From assembly GCF_000373565.1 (NCBI RefSeq), contig NZ_KB891820.1, forward strand, positions 522,004 to 586,003: a DNA stretch of 64,000 bases. Direction: 5' to 3'. Positions 25,605 to 34,780 of this stretch are shown piece after piece (position 1 is the first letter of the stretch; each line of letters opens with the position of its first letter). The translations under genes were made by a program, and so were the position numbers. The DNA comes from Streptomyces sp. HmicA12. GTDB taxonomy: Bacteria; Actinomycetota; Actinomycetes; Streptomycetales; Streptomycetaceae. Under the pieces are notes generated by a model. That model searched no databases. It had not been told where the DNA came from and saw nothing but the letters and a program-made list of their open reading frames with translations.

Positions 25605-27164
25605 CTACTTGGTCACGGCGTCCAGTGCGTCCGCCGCGCCGAACCCGTAGAAACTGTTCTTGTTCTTGCCGCCCTCGCACACGGCGTCGACCTTGCCGTC
25701 GCCGTCGATGTCGTACGGGTCGGTGCAGGCCTTCCCGTCGGCCTCCGCGTACAGCAGCGCCTTCACCAGGGCCGCCGAGGCGTGCGGATGCGTCGACTTG
25801 ATGAGCGCGGCGACGCCCGCGACGTGCGGCGACGCCATCGACGTACCGGCCATGTAGCCGTACTTGCCGCCCGGCAGCGTCGACAGGATCAGACCGCTGG
25901 TCGCCGGGGGAGCGGGCGTCTGGTACGCGGTGCTGTCGCCGCCCGGGGCCGCGATGTCGACGACGCCCTTGCCGTAGTTCGAGTACGAGGACTTGAGGCC
26001 CTTGGCACCGGTCGCCGAGACGGTGACGACGCCGGGCAGCTGCGACGGGATGTCGAGGCAGTCCTTCGTCTTGATCGTGCGGGGCGTCGGTGTCGTGTCG
26101 TCCGGCGAGGAGTCGTCGACGAGCTCGTCCTGCGCGAGGTCCGTCGCCGCGTTCCCGGCCGCCGCGACGTTCACCGCGCCCTTGTGCTCGGCGTACTGCG
26201 TGGCCCGGGTGACGGCCGTGACGAGCGCCTTCTGGTCGGCGTCCGTCTTGCAGTTGAACAGCCAGGGGTCGGTGTAGTAGCTGGAGTTGGTGACGTCCAC
26301 GCCGTGGTCGGCCGCCCACATGAAGCCGCACACCACGGCCTCCGTGTAGTACATGCCGGTCGCGGGCTCCGCCACCTTCAGGCTGGCCACCTTCACGCCC
26401 GGCGCCACGCCCGTGACGCCGACGCCGTTCTTGGCGGCGGCGATCTCGCCGGCCACGTGCATGCCGTGCGGGGACTCGCCCTCCACCGGACGCCACGCGT
26501 TGTCCTTCTGCACGGGCACGCCGCCCAGGCAGTTGGCCGACGCGTTCCTGTCGAAGTTCGGCGCGATGTCCGGGTGGGTGTCGTCGACGCCGGAGTCGAG
26601 CACGCCGACCGTCACCCGGGAGCTGCCGAGCGACACCTTGTGGGCCTGGTCCGCCTTCATCGCGGGCAGGTCCCACTGCAGTGGCTCCAGCGGGTCCTGG
26701 TCCGCACCGGCCGCGGCGGCGGCCTTGGCGGCCTCCGCCTCGGTCAGCACCTGCTTGGCCGCGATGTCGTCGCTGGACTGCGCGGCCAGCGGCGCGGTGC
26801 GCGTGGCACCGGCCGACTCGACGCCCCGTACGGTACGGATCGTCTTCGCGAAGTCCGGGTTCTTGGAGTGGACGACGATGACGCCGATCTTGTCGTACGC
26901 GATGACGACGGTGCCGCCGGCCTTGGCGATGGCCTTCTTCGCTGCCGCCGAACTGGCCTTGCCCGCCTTGACGTTGACCACGTAGCTGAGGTCCGGCCCG
27001 TCGGTGGCGACCGAGGCTCCGGCCGACGTGTTCGCCGAGGTGTCGGCCGCCGACGCGGTCGCGTTCGGCAGGAAGGCCAGGGCCGTCACCGCCGCGATCC
27101 CGAGGGGCACGGACATGGAGCGGCGCGCGCTCCGGGTGCGGGGACGCTGCTGAGGCGCCGTCAT
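25605..27164 (-). CDS. Secreted S8 (subtilisin-like) serine peptidase, third of a tandem set
   Basis: 519 residues with a signal peptide (about 1-40, ending ATASAA). A propeptide-like region spans about 55-125, then the S8 catalytic domain: Asp190 in VGVLDSGVDDTHPD, His233 in PHGMHVAG (Met where most have Thr), Asn338 oxyanion in AAAGN, and Ser442 in GTSMASPHVAG. A short Cys-containing C-terminal extension (about 478-500) has DIDGDGKVDAVC, resembling a calcium-binding DxDxDG loop, and closes with NSFYGFGAADALDAVTK. The enzyme is probably secreted and self-processed. It is last in a minus-strand series of three paralogues, 56 bp after the second. Confidence 0.9.
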   Translation of the reverse strand: MTAPQQRPRTRSARRSMSVPLGIAAVTALAFLPNATASAADTSANTSAGASVATDGPDLSYVVNVKAGKASSAAAKKAIAKAGGTVVIAYDKIGVIVVHSKNPDFAKTIRTVRGVESAGATRTAPLAAQSSDDIAAKQVLTEAEAAKAAAAAGADQDPLEPLQWDLPAMKADQAHKVSLGSSRVTVGVLDSGVDDTHPDIAPNFDRNASANCLGGVPVQKDNAWRPVEGESPHGMHVAGEIAAAKNGVGVTGVAPGVKVASLKVAEPATGMYYTEAVVCGFMWAADHGVDVTNSSYYTDPWLFNCKTDADQKALVTAVTRATQYAEHKGAVNVAAAGNAATDLAQDELVDDSSPDDTTPTPRTIKTKDCLDIPSQLPGVVTVSATGAKGLKSSYSNYGKGVVDIAAPGGDSTAYQTPAPPATSGLILSTLPGGKYGYMAGTSMASPHVAGVAALIKSTHPHASAALVKALLYAEADGKACTDPYDIDGDGKVDAVCEGGKNKNSFYGFGAADALDAVTK

Positions 27165-27220
27165 GAAGTCTCCGTTCGCTCTGCTGTCGATCCGAGTACG
27201 TAAGTGATGCGTGTGCGGGG

Positions 27221-28735
27221 CTATTTGACGGCCTTGAGGGCGTTCACGATCCCGTTGCCGTAGAAGCCGTTGCGCTGTGTGCCGCCCGCGCAGACCGCGT
27301 CGACGACACCGTCGCCGTCCCCGTCGTACGAGGCCGGACACGCCTGCTCGTCGGCCTGCGCCTTGAGCAGTGCCTCCAACTGGCCCGGGGACGCCTTGGG
27401 ATGCTCCGACTTCAGCAGCGCGAGGACGCCGGTGACGTGCGGCGCGGCCATCGACGTGCCCTGCTTGTAGCCCCAGCCGCCACCGGGCAGCGTCGACAGG
27501 ACGCGGCCGTTCCTGTCCGGGGTGTCGGCGGGCTTGAGGCTGTCGCCGCCGGGGCCCGCCACGTCGATGACGCCGTTGCCGTAGTTGGAGTAGAAGGCCT
27601 TCGCCCTGGTGACCCCGACCGACGACACCGTCACGATGCCGGGCAGCATCTCGGGCGCGATCGGGCACTCGGACGGGTCGACCGTCCGCTCAACAGGTGT
27701 GCCGTCGTCGGGACTTGAGGTGTCGACCACCGAGTCCGACGCCAGGTCGTCGTTGAAGTTGTGGGCGCTGGCCACGCTCGTGACGCCCTTGTCCCGCGCG
27801 TACCGGATCGCCCGGGAGATGGAGTCGACCAGTGCCTTCTGGTCGGCATCGGTCACGCAGTTCATGTACCAGGGGTCGGAGTAGTAGCTGTTGTTGGTGA
27901 TGTCGATGCCGTGGTCGGCGGCGAACACGAACGCGCAGACCACGCTCTCCGTGTAGAAGAGCTGCGTGCTCGGGTCGGCCACCTTGATCGCGGCGAGCTT
28001 CACGCCCGGCGCGACACCCGCGACGCCGACTCCGTTGCGCGCGGCGGCGATCGTGCCCGCCACGTGCGTGCCGTGGTCGGCCGCCGCCTCGTACGGACGC
28101 CAGGCCCCGTACGACGTGTCGGCCTTGCCGCCCACGCAGTTGGCGGACTGCGACGGGGAGAAGTTCGGCGCCAGGTCCGGGTGGGTGTCGTCGACGCCGG
28201 TGTCGATGACACCGACCGTCACTCTGCGGCTGCCGTCCTCGATCGCGTTCGCCCGGTCGGCGCCGATGAGCCGCAGATCCCACTGGTTGGGTTCCAGCGG
28301 CTCCTGTGCGGCGCTCGATTTCGCCGCCGCACGGGCCTCCTGAGTGGCCGTCAGCGCCTGAGTCGTCCCGGTCTCGTCCGTCGCCGACGCGGCGAGCGGC
28401 GCGGTCCGGGTCGCGCCCGCGCTCCGCACCCCCCGCACGCCCCGGACCGTCCTGCCGAAGTCCGGGTTCGTGGAGTGCGCGACGATCACGCCGATCCTGT
28501 CGTACGCGGTGACGACACTGCCGCCCGCCTCCGCGATCTTCCGCTGCACGTACGCCGAAGTGCCGTGCCCGGAACCGACGTTGACGACATAGCTCAGCAA
28601 CGGACCGTCGGCGGCGACGGAGTCCGCCACCGCGTTCGGCGCGACGGCGAGCGCGGCCAGCGTGGCGATTCCCGCCGGCAGCGCGAGGGGACGCAGGAGA
28701 CGCGCTCTCACCTGTCCGCCTGATCTTCCCGACAT
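27221..28735 (-). CDS. Secreted S8 serine peptidase, second of a tandem set
   Basis: 504 residues with an N-terminal signal (about 15-38, ending NAVA). Catalytic residues: Asp178 (VGVIDTGVDDTHPD), His221 (HGTHVAG), Asn326 and Ser428 (GTSMAAPHVTG). The oxyanion segment reads VASAHNFND, with His where subtilases have Gly just before the Asn, an uncommon change that may alter activity. The C-terminal Cys-bearing DGDGDGVVDAVC loop and final NGFYGNGIVNALKAVK match the sister enzymes. It starts 9 bp after the first gene's stop, so the two are very probably co-transcribed. Confidence 0.9.
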   Translation of the reverse strand: MSGRSGGQVRARLLRPLALPAGIATLAALAVAPNAVADSVAADGPLLSYVVNVGSGHGTSAYVQRKIAEAGGSVVTAYDRIGVIVAHSTNPDFGRTVRGVRGVRSAGATRTAPLAASATDETGTTQALTATQEARAAAKSSAAQEPLEPNQWDLRLIGADRANAIEDGSRRVTVGVIDTGVDDTHPDLAPNFSPSQSANCVGGKADTSYGAWRPYEAAADHGTHVAGTIAAARNGVGVAGVAPGVKLAAIKVADPSTQLFYTESVVCAFVFAADHGIDITNNSYYSDPWYMNCVTDADQKALVDSISRAIRYARDKGVTSVASAHNFNDDLASDSVVDTSSPDDGTPVERTVDPSECPIAPEMLPGIVTVSSVGVTRAKAFYSNYGNGVIDVAGPGGDSLKPADTPDRNGRVLSTLPGGGWGYKQGTSMAAPHVTGVLALLKSEHPKASPGQLEALLKAQADEQACPASYDGDGDGVVDAVCAGGTQRNGFYGNGIVNALKAVK

Positions 28736-28744
28736 GGGGATCGC

Positions 28745-30274
28745 CTACTTCTTGACGGCGTCGAGCGCGTCGACGATGCCGTAGCCGTAGAACCCGTTGA
28801 CGCGGGTGCTGCCCTTGCAGGTCGCCTTGTACGTGCCGGTGCCGTCGGGGTCGTACGAGGCCGGGCACGCCTGCGGGTCCGCCTGCGCCTTGAGCAGCGC
28901 CTGCAGCACGAGCGGGGACGCCTTCGGGTGCGTGGACTTCAGCAGCGCGGCGACGGCGGCGGCGTGCGGCGACGCCATCGAGGTGCCCTGCAGATAGCCG
29001 TACGCGCCGCCCGGCAGCGTCGACAGGATGCGGCCGTTCTGGTCCGGGGTGTTCGGGATCTGGAGCTTGTCGCCGCCCGGCGCCGCGATGTCGATGACGC
29101 CCTTGCCGTAGCTGGAGTAGTACGACTTGGCCTTGTTCACGCCGGTCGCGCTGACCGTGACGACACCCGGCAGCTGGGTCGGCACGTCGAAGCACTTGTG
29201 CGGGTCGACGGTGCGGGTGACGGGCGTCGAGTCGTCGGGGCTCGACTCGTCGACGAGCGCGTCCGAGTCGAGGTCGTCGGAGGAGTTGCCCGCCGAGGCC
29301 AGGTTCAGGGTGCCCTTGCTGGTGGCGTACAGCTGGGCGCGGTTCACCGCGTCGACGATGGCCTTCTGGTCGGGGTCGTCGAGGCAGTTGTACAGCCACG
29401 GGTCCACGTAGTAGCTGTTGTTGGTCACCTCGATCCCGTGGTCGGCGGCGAACACGAAGGCGCACACGACGCTCTCCGGGTAGAACAGCTCGCTGACCGG
29501 GTCGGCCACCTTGATGCCCGCGACCTTCACGCCGGGCGCGACGCCCGCGACGCCGATGCCGTTGCGCGCGGCGGCGATCTCACCGGCGACGTGCGTGCCG
29601 TGGTAGTGGTCCGGGTTCGCGGGCCGCCAGGCGCCCGGCGAGGTGTCCGCCTTGCCGCCGACACAGCTCGCCGACTGGGACGCGGAGAAGTTCGCGGCGA
29701 GGTCGGGGTGGGTGTCGTCGACGCCGGTGTCGATGACACCGACCGTGACCTGCTTGCTGCCCGGGTTGATCTTCGCGGCCTTGTCGGCGCCGATCGCCTT
29801 CAGGTCCCACTGGTTGGCCTCGAGCGGCTCCTCGCCCGAAGCGGCCTGCGCGGAGAGGGACTTGACCTCGGCGGCGGACAGCTTCTGGACGCCGCCCTCC
29901 TCGGTGGTGCCGGCCACGCTGAGCGGCGCGGTGCGCGTCGCGCCCGCCGTGGCGACCCCCTTGACGGCGCGGATCTGCTTGCCGAAGTCGGGGTTCGCGG
30001 AGTGCACGACGAAGACACCGATCTTCGCGTACGTCTCGACTATGGAGCCGCCCGCCGCGGATATCGCCCGGCCCACGGAGGCGATCGTGCGCGCGTCCGT
30101 GCTACGCGTGTTGACGACGTACGCGAGTGAGCCGTCGGAGGTCGAACTGGCCTTCACCGGGGCCGAGTCGGCCGGTGCGGCGACCGCGGACGGCAGGAAG
30201 CCGAAGGACGCCGTGAGCGCGATGCCGATCGGCAGGGCGAGGGCCATGCGGCGTCTGGCAGGCAGATGAGCCAT
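28745..30274 (-). CDS. Secreted S8 serine peptidase, first of a tandem set
   Basis: 509 residues. Start ATG 30274 is preceded by GGAGATC. A signal peptide spans about 1-33 (ending AVAA). Catalytic residues: Asp182 (VGVIDTGVDDTHPD), His225 (HGTHVAG), Asn330 (ASAGN) and Ser432 (GTSMASPHAAA). The C-terminal extension has DPDGTGTYKATC in place of the calcium-loop-like DxDGDG of the other two. Paired cysteines near 267 and 296 are shared with the sister enzymes and probably form a disulfide. It is the first gene of the three-gene series, and the long upstream interval up to 30631 carries its promoter. Confidence 0.9.
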   Translation of the reverse strand: MAHLPARRRMALALPIGIALTASFGFLPSAVAAPADSAPVKASSTSDGSLAYVVNTRSTDARTIASVGRAISAAGGSIVETYAKIGVFVVHSANPDFGKQIRAVKGVATAGATRTAPLSVAGTTEEGGVQKLSAAEVKSLSAQAASGEEPLEANQWDLKAIGADKAAKINPGSKQVTVGVIDTGVDDTHPDLAANFSASQSASCVGGKADTSPGAWRPANPDHYHGTHVAGEIAAARNGIGVAGVAPGVKVAGIKVADPVSELFYPESVVCAFVFAADHGIEVTNNSYYVDPWLYNCLDDPDQKAIVDAVNRAQLYATSKGTLNLASAGNSSDDLDSDALVDESSPDDSTPVTRTVDPHKCFDVPTQLPGVVTVSATGVNKAKSYYSSYGKGVIDIAAPGGDKLQIPNTPDQNGRILSTLPGGAYGYLQGTSMASPHAAAVAALLKSTHPKASPLVLQALLKAQADPQACPASYDPDGTGTYKATCKGSTRVNGFYGYGIVDALDAVKK

Positions 30275-30631
30275 GGGATCTCCACATCATCCGTCGTGAG
30301 AGGGCGTATGAGGGACATACAGGAAAGCCCGAACACAAGTGGTGCCCGGGCAGGTACATGACGCGTGGTGCGGTGCGAACGTATCTCTAGTCGCCGCAGG
30401 TCATCAACGATTTCCGAAAGAAATCAAGGGAGTTGAACCACGTCGAGCGTGTCCCCGTGCCGTTGTTCAGGGGGCACGCACACGATCCGGCCCCCTGTCG
30501 GATCACCTCGGGTGGCTCTATCATCGCGACCCGGCCCGCGTGATCCACGTCACTGTGAGGTCCTGGAAACACGTATGTCCGCAACTCCCGCACCCCCGTC
30601 CCCGAAAGCCCCCGCACCACGAGGAGACTCC
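30275..30631. other. Divergent intergenic region between the subtilases and the acetate-permease operon
   Basis: 357 bp without a convincing gene. On the plus side a possible -10 hexamer TATCAT (30519-30524) and a CRP-like palindrome (30539-30554) precede the DUF485/ActP genes. A longer reading of the DUF485 protein from ATG 30575 falls inside this interval but lacks a ribosome site. The minus-strand side contains the subtilase Shine-Dalgarno (GGAGATC) and nothing else I can assign. Confidence 0.5.
30539..30554. promoter_or_regulatory. Candidate CRP-type operator upstream of the DUF485-ActP operon
   Basis: The sequence CGTGATCCACGTCACT contains GTGA (30540-30543) and TCAC (30550-30553) separated by six bases, the core symmetry of CRP/FNR-family sites (TGTGA-N6-TCACA). 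It lies 78 bp before the preferred start of the DUF485 gene. Acetate permease genes are CRP-regulated in enterobacteria, which makes the position plausible. The site is read by eye; binding is not shown. Confidence 0.45.
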
Positions 30632-31000
30632 GTGGCCACCGACGCACCACCACCGCAGAAGGGCAGCCCGGACACGAGCCCGGCACTGCCCTCCACCGAG
30701 GAGTTCATCGCGGTGCAGGAGGGCGCGGAGTTCGGTGAACTGCGCCGCGCGCACCGCTCGTTCGCCTTCCCGCTCACCATCGGGTTCATCGCCTGGTACC
30801 TGGTGTACGTCCTGCTCTCCAACTACGCGGGCGACTTCATGGGCACCAAGGTCGTCGGCAACATCAACGTCGCCTTCGTCCTCGGCCTCGCCCAGTTCCT
30901 GACCACGTTCCTCATCGCCTGGTGGTACTCGCGGTACTCCGCCGCGAAGCTCGACCCCAAGGCCGAGGCCATCAAGTCCCGTATGGAGGGCGGCGCGTGA
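30632..31000 (+). CDS. DUF485 membrane protein, partner of the acetate/cation symporter
   Basis: 122 residues from GTG 30632, chosen because GAGGAG (30621-30626) stands 5 nt before it; ATG 30575 would add 19 Pro-rich residues. Two transmembrane helices (about 47-67 and 82-104) follow a Pro- and Ser-rich N-terminus; motifs RSFAFPLTIGF and FLIAWWYSRY are typical for DUF485 (YjcH-like). The stop overlaps the GTG of the symporter gene (GTGA, 30997-31000), the universal yjcH-actP arrangement. It probably stabilises or assists ActP. Confidence 0.88.
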   Translation: MATDAPPPQKGSPDTSPALPSTEEFIAVQEGAEFGELRRAHRSFAFPLTIGFIAWYLVYVLLSNYAGDFMGTKVVGNINVAFVLGLAQFLTTFLIAWWYSRYSAAKLDPKAEAIKSRMEGGA

Positions 31001-32628
31001 ACCCCGTCGTGTCACAGATCCCGCTGGCCGCCCAAGAGGCGAGCGAGCACCGGCCGCTGATCATCAGCCTGTTCGCCGTGTTCGTGCTTGCGACCCTCGT
31101 CATCACCGTCTGGGCGGGCCGCCAGACCAAGAGCGCGTCCGACTTCTACGCGGGCGGCCGCCAGTTCACCGCCTTCCAGAACGGCCTCGCGGTCTCCGGC
31201 GACTACATGTCCGCCGCGTCGTTCCTCGGCATCGCCGGCGCCATCGCCCTCTTCGGCTACGACGGCTTCCTCTACTCGATCGGCTTCCTGGTCGCCTGGC
31301 TCGTCGCCCTGCTCCTGGTCGCCGAACCGCTGCGCAACTCCGGCCGCTACACGATGGGCGACGTGCTCGCCTACCGCATGCGCCAGCGCCCGGTCCGCAC
31401 GGCGGCCGGCACGTCGACGATCGTCGTCTCGATCTTCTACCTGCTCGCACAGATGGCGGGCGCCGGCGTCCTGGTCTCGCTGCTGCTCGGCATCACCACC
31501 GACGAGGGCAAGATCGCCATCGTCGCGCTCGTCGGCGTCCTGATGATCGTGTACGTCACCATCGGCGGCATGAAGGGCACCACGTGGGTGCAGATGGTCA
31601 AGGCCGTGCTGCTCATCGCGGGCACGATCCTGCTGACCTTCCTCGTCCTGCTGAAGTTCGACTTCAACATCTCGGACCTGCTGGGCACGGCCGCCGAGAA
31701 CAGCGGCAAGGGCTCGCCGTTCCTCGAACCGGGCCTCAAGTACGGCGCCACGTCCACATCGAAGATCGACTTCATCTCCCTGGGCATCGCGCTCGTCCTC
31801 GGCACCGCGGGACTGCCGCACATCCTGATCCGCTTCTACACGGTGCCGACCGCCAAGGCCGCCCGTAAGTCGGTCAACTGGGCCATCGGCATCATCGGCG
31901 CCTTCTACCTGATGACGATCGCGCTCGGCTTCGGCGCGGCCGCCCTCATCAAGCCCGAGGAGATCATCGCCTCGAACCCGGCGGGCAACACGGCGGCGCC
32001 ACTCCTGGCGCTCCATCTGGGCGGCGTCGACTCCAACTGGGGCGCGATCCTGCTCGCCTCGATCTCGGCGGTCGCCTTCGCCACGATCCTCGCCGTCGTC
32101 GCGGGCCTCACCCTCGCCTCGTCCTCCTCGTTCGCGCACGACATCTACGCGAACGTCATCAAGAAGGGCAAGGCGTCCGAGAAGGAGGAGATGAGGGCCG
32201 CCCGCTGGGCCACCGTCTTCATCGGCATCGTCTCGATCGCGCTCGGCGCGCTCGCCCGCGACCTGAACGTGGCGGGCCTGGTCGCCCTCGCGTTCGCCGT
32301 CGCGGCCTCCGCGAACCTGCCGACGATCCTCTACAGCCTCTTCTGGAAGCGGTTCAACACGAACGGCGCCCTGTGGTCGATCTACGGCGGCCTGTTCACG
32401 GCCGTCTTCCTGGTCCTCTTCTCCCCGGTCGTCTCCGGCAACCCGAAGACGTCCATGTTCAAGGGCGTCGACTTCCACTGGTTCCCGCTGGAGAACCCCG
32501 GCATCATCTCGATCCCGGTCGGCTTCCTGCTCGGCGTCATCGGTACGTACGCCGCCAAGGAGAAGGCCGACAAGGGCAAGTACGCGGAGCTGGAGGTGCG
32601 CTCGCTCACGGGCACCGGAGCCCACTGA
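30997..32628 (+). CDS. actP: Solute:sodium symporter family protein, ActP-like acetate permease
   Basis: 543 residues, about 13 membrane helices, start GTG 30997 overlapping DUF485. SSS-family motifs include ADFYAGGRQ-like SDFYAGGRQFTAFQNGLA, SGDYMSAASFLGIAG and GTAGLPHILIRFYTVPTAK. The extracellular segment near 230-250 (NISDLLGTAAENSGKGSPF) and the DUF485 partner match ActP, the cation/acetate symporter; glycolate or pyruvate are alternative substrates in this clade. The operon is probably controlled by carbon status (see the CRP-like site). A strong hairpin at 32652-32700 ends the transcript. Confidence 0.87.
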   Translation: MNPVVSQIPLAAQEASEHRPLIISLFAVFVLATLVITVWAGRQTKSASDFYAGGRQFTAFQNGLAVSGDYMSAASFLGIAGAIALFGYDGFLYSIGFLVAWLVALLLVAEPLRNSGRYTMGDVLAYRMRQRPVRTAAGTSTIVVSIFYLLAQMAGAGVLVSLLLGITTDEGKIAIVALVGVLMIVYVTIGGMKGTTWVQMVKAVLLIAGTILLTFLVLLKFDFNISDLLGTAAENSGKGSPFLEPGLKYGATSTSKIDFISLGIALVLGTAGLPHILIRFYTVPTAKAARKSVNWAIGIIGAFYLMTIALGFGAAALIKPEEIIASNPAGNTAAPLLALHLGGVDSNWGAILLASISAVAFATILAVVAGLTLASSSSFAHDIYANVIKKGKASEKEEMRAARWATVFIGIVSIALGALARDLNVAGLVALAFAVAASANLPTILYSLFWKRFNTNGALWSIYGGLFTAVFLVLFSPVVSGNPKTSMFKGVDFHWFPLENPGIISIPVGFLLGVIGTYAAKEKADKGKYAELEVRSLTGTGAH

Positions 32629-32651
32629 CCGACCGCCTTCGTACGTTCGTC

Positions 32652-32700
32652 CCGCACCCCCGTCGTAGACCGCTGGTAGCTCTCTACGACGGGGGTGCGG
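32652..32700 (+). terminator. Strong terminator hairpin after actP
   Basis: A perfect 18-bp stem, CCGCACCCCCGTCGTAGA (32652-32669) with its complement at 32683-32700, around a 13-nt loop. There is no long T tract, as is usual for Streptomyces terminators. It separates the actP operon from moaA. Confidence 0.8.
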
Positions 32701-32792
32701 CACGCTCGTGGGATCGCGGCCCTGTCAGTGTCGGACCCGTCACGTAGGCTCGGTAAGTATCAGGCAGCACATGCGAGAGGGAGGGGGCCCAC

Positions 32793-33791
32793 GTGCTCAT
32801 CGACACCTACGGCCGGGTCGCCACCGACCTTCGGGTCTCACTGACCGACCGGTGCAATCTGCGCTGCACGTATTGCATGCCGGAAGAGGGCCTGCAGTGG
32901 CTGGCCAAGCCCGATCTGCTCACGGACGACGAGATCGTCCGCCTCGTCAGGATCGCCGTCACGCACCTCGGCATCACCGAGATCCGTTTCACCGGCGGTG
33001 AGCCCCTGCTGCGCCCGGGCCTGGTCGGCATCGTCGAGCGGGTGGCCGCCCTGGAGCCCCGGCCCAAGATGTCCCTGACGACGAACGGGATCGGGCTCAA
33101 GCGCACCGCGAAGGCGCTGAAGGAAGCGGGCCTGGACCGGGTCAACGTCTCCCTCGACACCCTGCGCCCCGACGTCTTCAAGACGCTGACCCGCCGGGAC
33201 CGCCACAAGGACGTCATCGAGGGACTCGCCGCCGCGCACGAGGCGGGCCTGACCCCCGTGAAGATCAACTCGGTCCTGATGCCGGGGTTGAACGAGGACG
33301 AGGCGCCCGACCTCCTCGCCTGGGCCGTCGAGCACGACTACGAGCTCCGGTTCATCGAGCAGATGCCCCTGGACGCCCAGCACGGCTGGAAGCGCGACGG
33401 CATGATCACCGCGGGCGACATCCTGGCCTCCCTGCGTACGCGCTTCGAGCTCACCGCCGAAGGCTCCGACGAGCGCGGCTCCGCCCCGGCCGAGCGCTGG
33501 ATCGTCGACGGCGGCCCGCACCGGGTCGGCGTCATCGCCTCCGTGACCCGCCCGTTCTGCTCGGCCTGCGACCGCACCCGCCTCACGGCCGACGGCCAGG
33601 TGCGCACCTGCCTGTTCGCCACGGAGGAGACCGACCTGCGCGCGGCGCTCCGAGCCGAGGGCGCGGAAGGCGGCGACGAGGAGATCGCCCGCATCTGGAA
33701 GCTGGCGATGTGGGGCAAGAAGGCGGGCTCGGGTCTCGACGACCCGTCGTTCCTGCAGCCCGACCGCCCGATGTCGGCGATCGGCGGCTGA
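32793..33791 (+). CDS. moaA: GTP 3',8-cyclase MoaA (molybdenum cofactor synthesis)
   Basis: 332 residues from GTG 32793, with GGGAGGGGG 8-16 nt upstream. Radical-SAM cluster motif CNLRCTYC (Cys21, Cys25, Cys28); second Fe-S cluster cysteines in FCSACDRTRL and VRTCLF (about 255-272). The protein ends in GG, the conserved C-terminus required for the MoaA reaction. It converts GTP to (8S)-3',8-cyclo-7,8-dihydroguanosine triphosphate, the first step of molybdopterin synthesis. No other moa gene is adjacent in the window. It converges with a small gene whose stop is 1 nt away. Confidence 0.95.
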   Translation: MLIDTYGRVATDLRVSLTDRCNLRCTYCMPEEGLQWLAKPDLLTDDEIVRLVRIAVTHLGITEIRFTGGEPLLRPGLVGIVERVAALEPRPKMSLTTNGIGLKRTAKALKEAGLDRVNVSLDTLRPDVFKTLTRRDRHKDVIEGLAAAHEAGLTPVKINSVLMPGLNEDEAPDLLAWAVEHDYELRFIEQMPLDAQHGWKRDGMITAGDILASLRTRFELTAEGSDERGSAPAERWIVDGGPHRVGVIASVTRPFCSACDRTRLTADGQVRTCLFATEETDLRAALRAEGAEGGDEEIARIWKLAMWGKKAGSGLDDPSFLQPDRPMSAIGG

Positions 33792-33792
33792 C

Positions 33793-34047
33793 TCAGCCCC
33801 GCTGTTCGGCGGAGTCCCACTCCGCCAGCGTCACGACGTCCTTCAGGAACCCGCGCACGCCCAGGAACTGGGAGAGGTGCTCGCGGTGCTCGTCGCACGC
33901 GAGCCACGTCTTGCGGCGCTCCGGCGTGTGCAGTTTCGGGTTGTTCCACGCCAGCACCCACACCGCGTCGGCGCGGCAGCCCTTGGCCGAGCACTGGGGG
34001 GTTGAGGGATCGGATCCCGGGGATGCTGAAAGGTTCGCGAGGTTCAC
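33793..34047 (-). CDS. Small conserved hypothetical protein with Cys/His motif
   Basis: 84 residues from ATG 34047. Features are CSAKGC (19-24), a short basic middle (RRKTWLACDEHREHLSQFL) and a C-terminus VVTLAEWDSAEQRG. The C-x4-C and C-x2-H spacing could bind a zinc ion. Similar Streptomyces proteins beside moaA have been mislabelled 'acetone carboxylase'; nothing here supports that. The function is unknown. Confidence 0.72.
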   Translation of the reverse strand: MNLANLSASPGSDPSTPQCSAKGCRADAVWVLAWNNPKLHTPERRKTWLACDEHREHLSQFLGVRGFLKDVVTLAEWDSAEQRG

Positions 34048-34311
34048 GCCTCAACCTTAGACGGACGGGAAAAGCCCAGGAAAACCACGGGGAAAAGGCG
34101 ACGCCGAGCAGCCACGGGGGGAGCTGCCCGGCGTCGGTCCGTCGCTCCGACGGGGGATGCGGAGCGCGTACGCAGTATGTCACGCGGGACCCCTCGCCCG
34201 GCAACGGAACCACATGATTGATCTGAGCTTTTCTTGAGCTTTATCGACCGGTGGCGCCATGGGCCCGCACGGTGCGGACAGGCCGACGGCCGGGTGCCGT
34301 CCCGCCGACGA

Positions 34312-34662
34312 CTAGGCGCGGTCCTCCGGCCCGGATTCCGCGGCACCGGCGGCCGGGGTCGGCGCGATCATGGGGCGCGAAGGGGCCGGTACGAAGGTCG
34401 ACGGCAGGTTCGGCGCGTTCTCCCGGCCGGCGTTGGCGATGACGACCGCGACGTAGGGGAGGAAGGCGCCGACCACCAGGGTCACGATGGCGACGTGCCG
34501 CTCCACGTTCCACAGCACCGCCGTGGCGATGACCGCGAGGGTGCGGATCCCCATGGAGATGACGTACCGGCGCTGTCGCCCGCGCACATCCTCGGCGAGA
34601 CCCTGCCGGGCCCCAGTGATCCGGAAAACCTCTGCTCCGCCGTTGTTGCCGCGCTTCCGCAT
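34312..34662 (-). CDS. DUF3099-like small membrane protein
   Basis: 116 residues from ATG 34662 (MRKRGNNGG); longer upstream readings show no codon bias. Two transmembrane helices (about 37-53 and 56-78) follow a basic N-terminus (RGRQRRYVISMGIR), with a Pro- and Ala-rich tail (about 85-116). This matches actinobacterial DUF3099 proteins. The function is unknown. A weak GGTGG precedes the start. Confidence 0.75.
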   Translation of the reverse strand: MRKRGNNGGAEVFRITGARQGLAEDVRGRQRRYVISMGIRTLAVIATAVLWNVERHVAIVTLVVGAFLPYVAVVIANAGRENAPNLPSTFVPAPSRPMIAPTPAAGAAESGPEDRA

Positions 34663-34780
34663 CACATTCCACCACCCGCCAGCTCGCCGGACTCTCCCCG
34701 GACCGGACTGCCTCCACGTTACGCCGGGGCTGCGTCGGCTACGAGACCGGGGCGGCCCGGGTCTGGGCGTGCCGTCTGCG

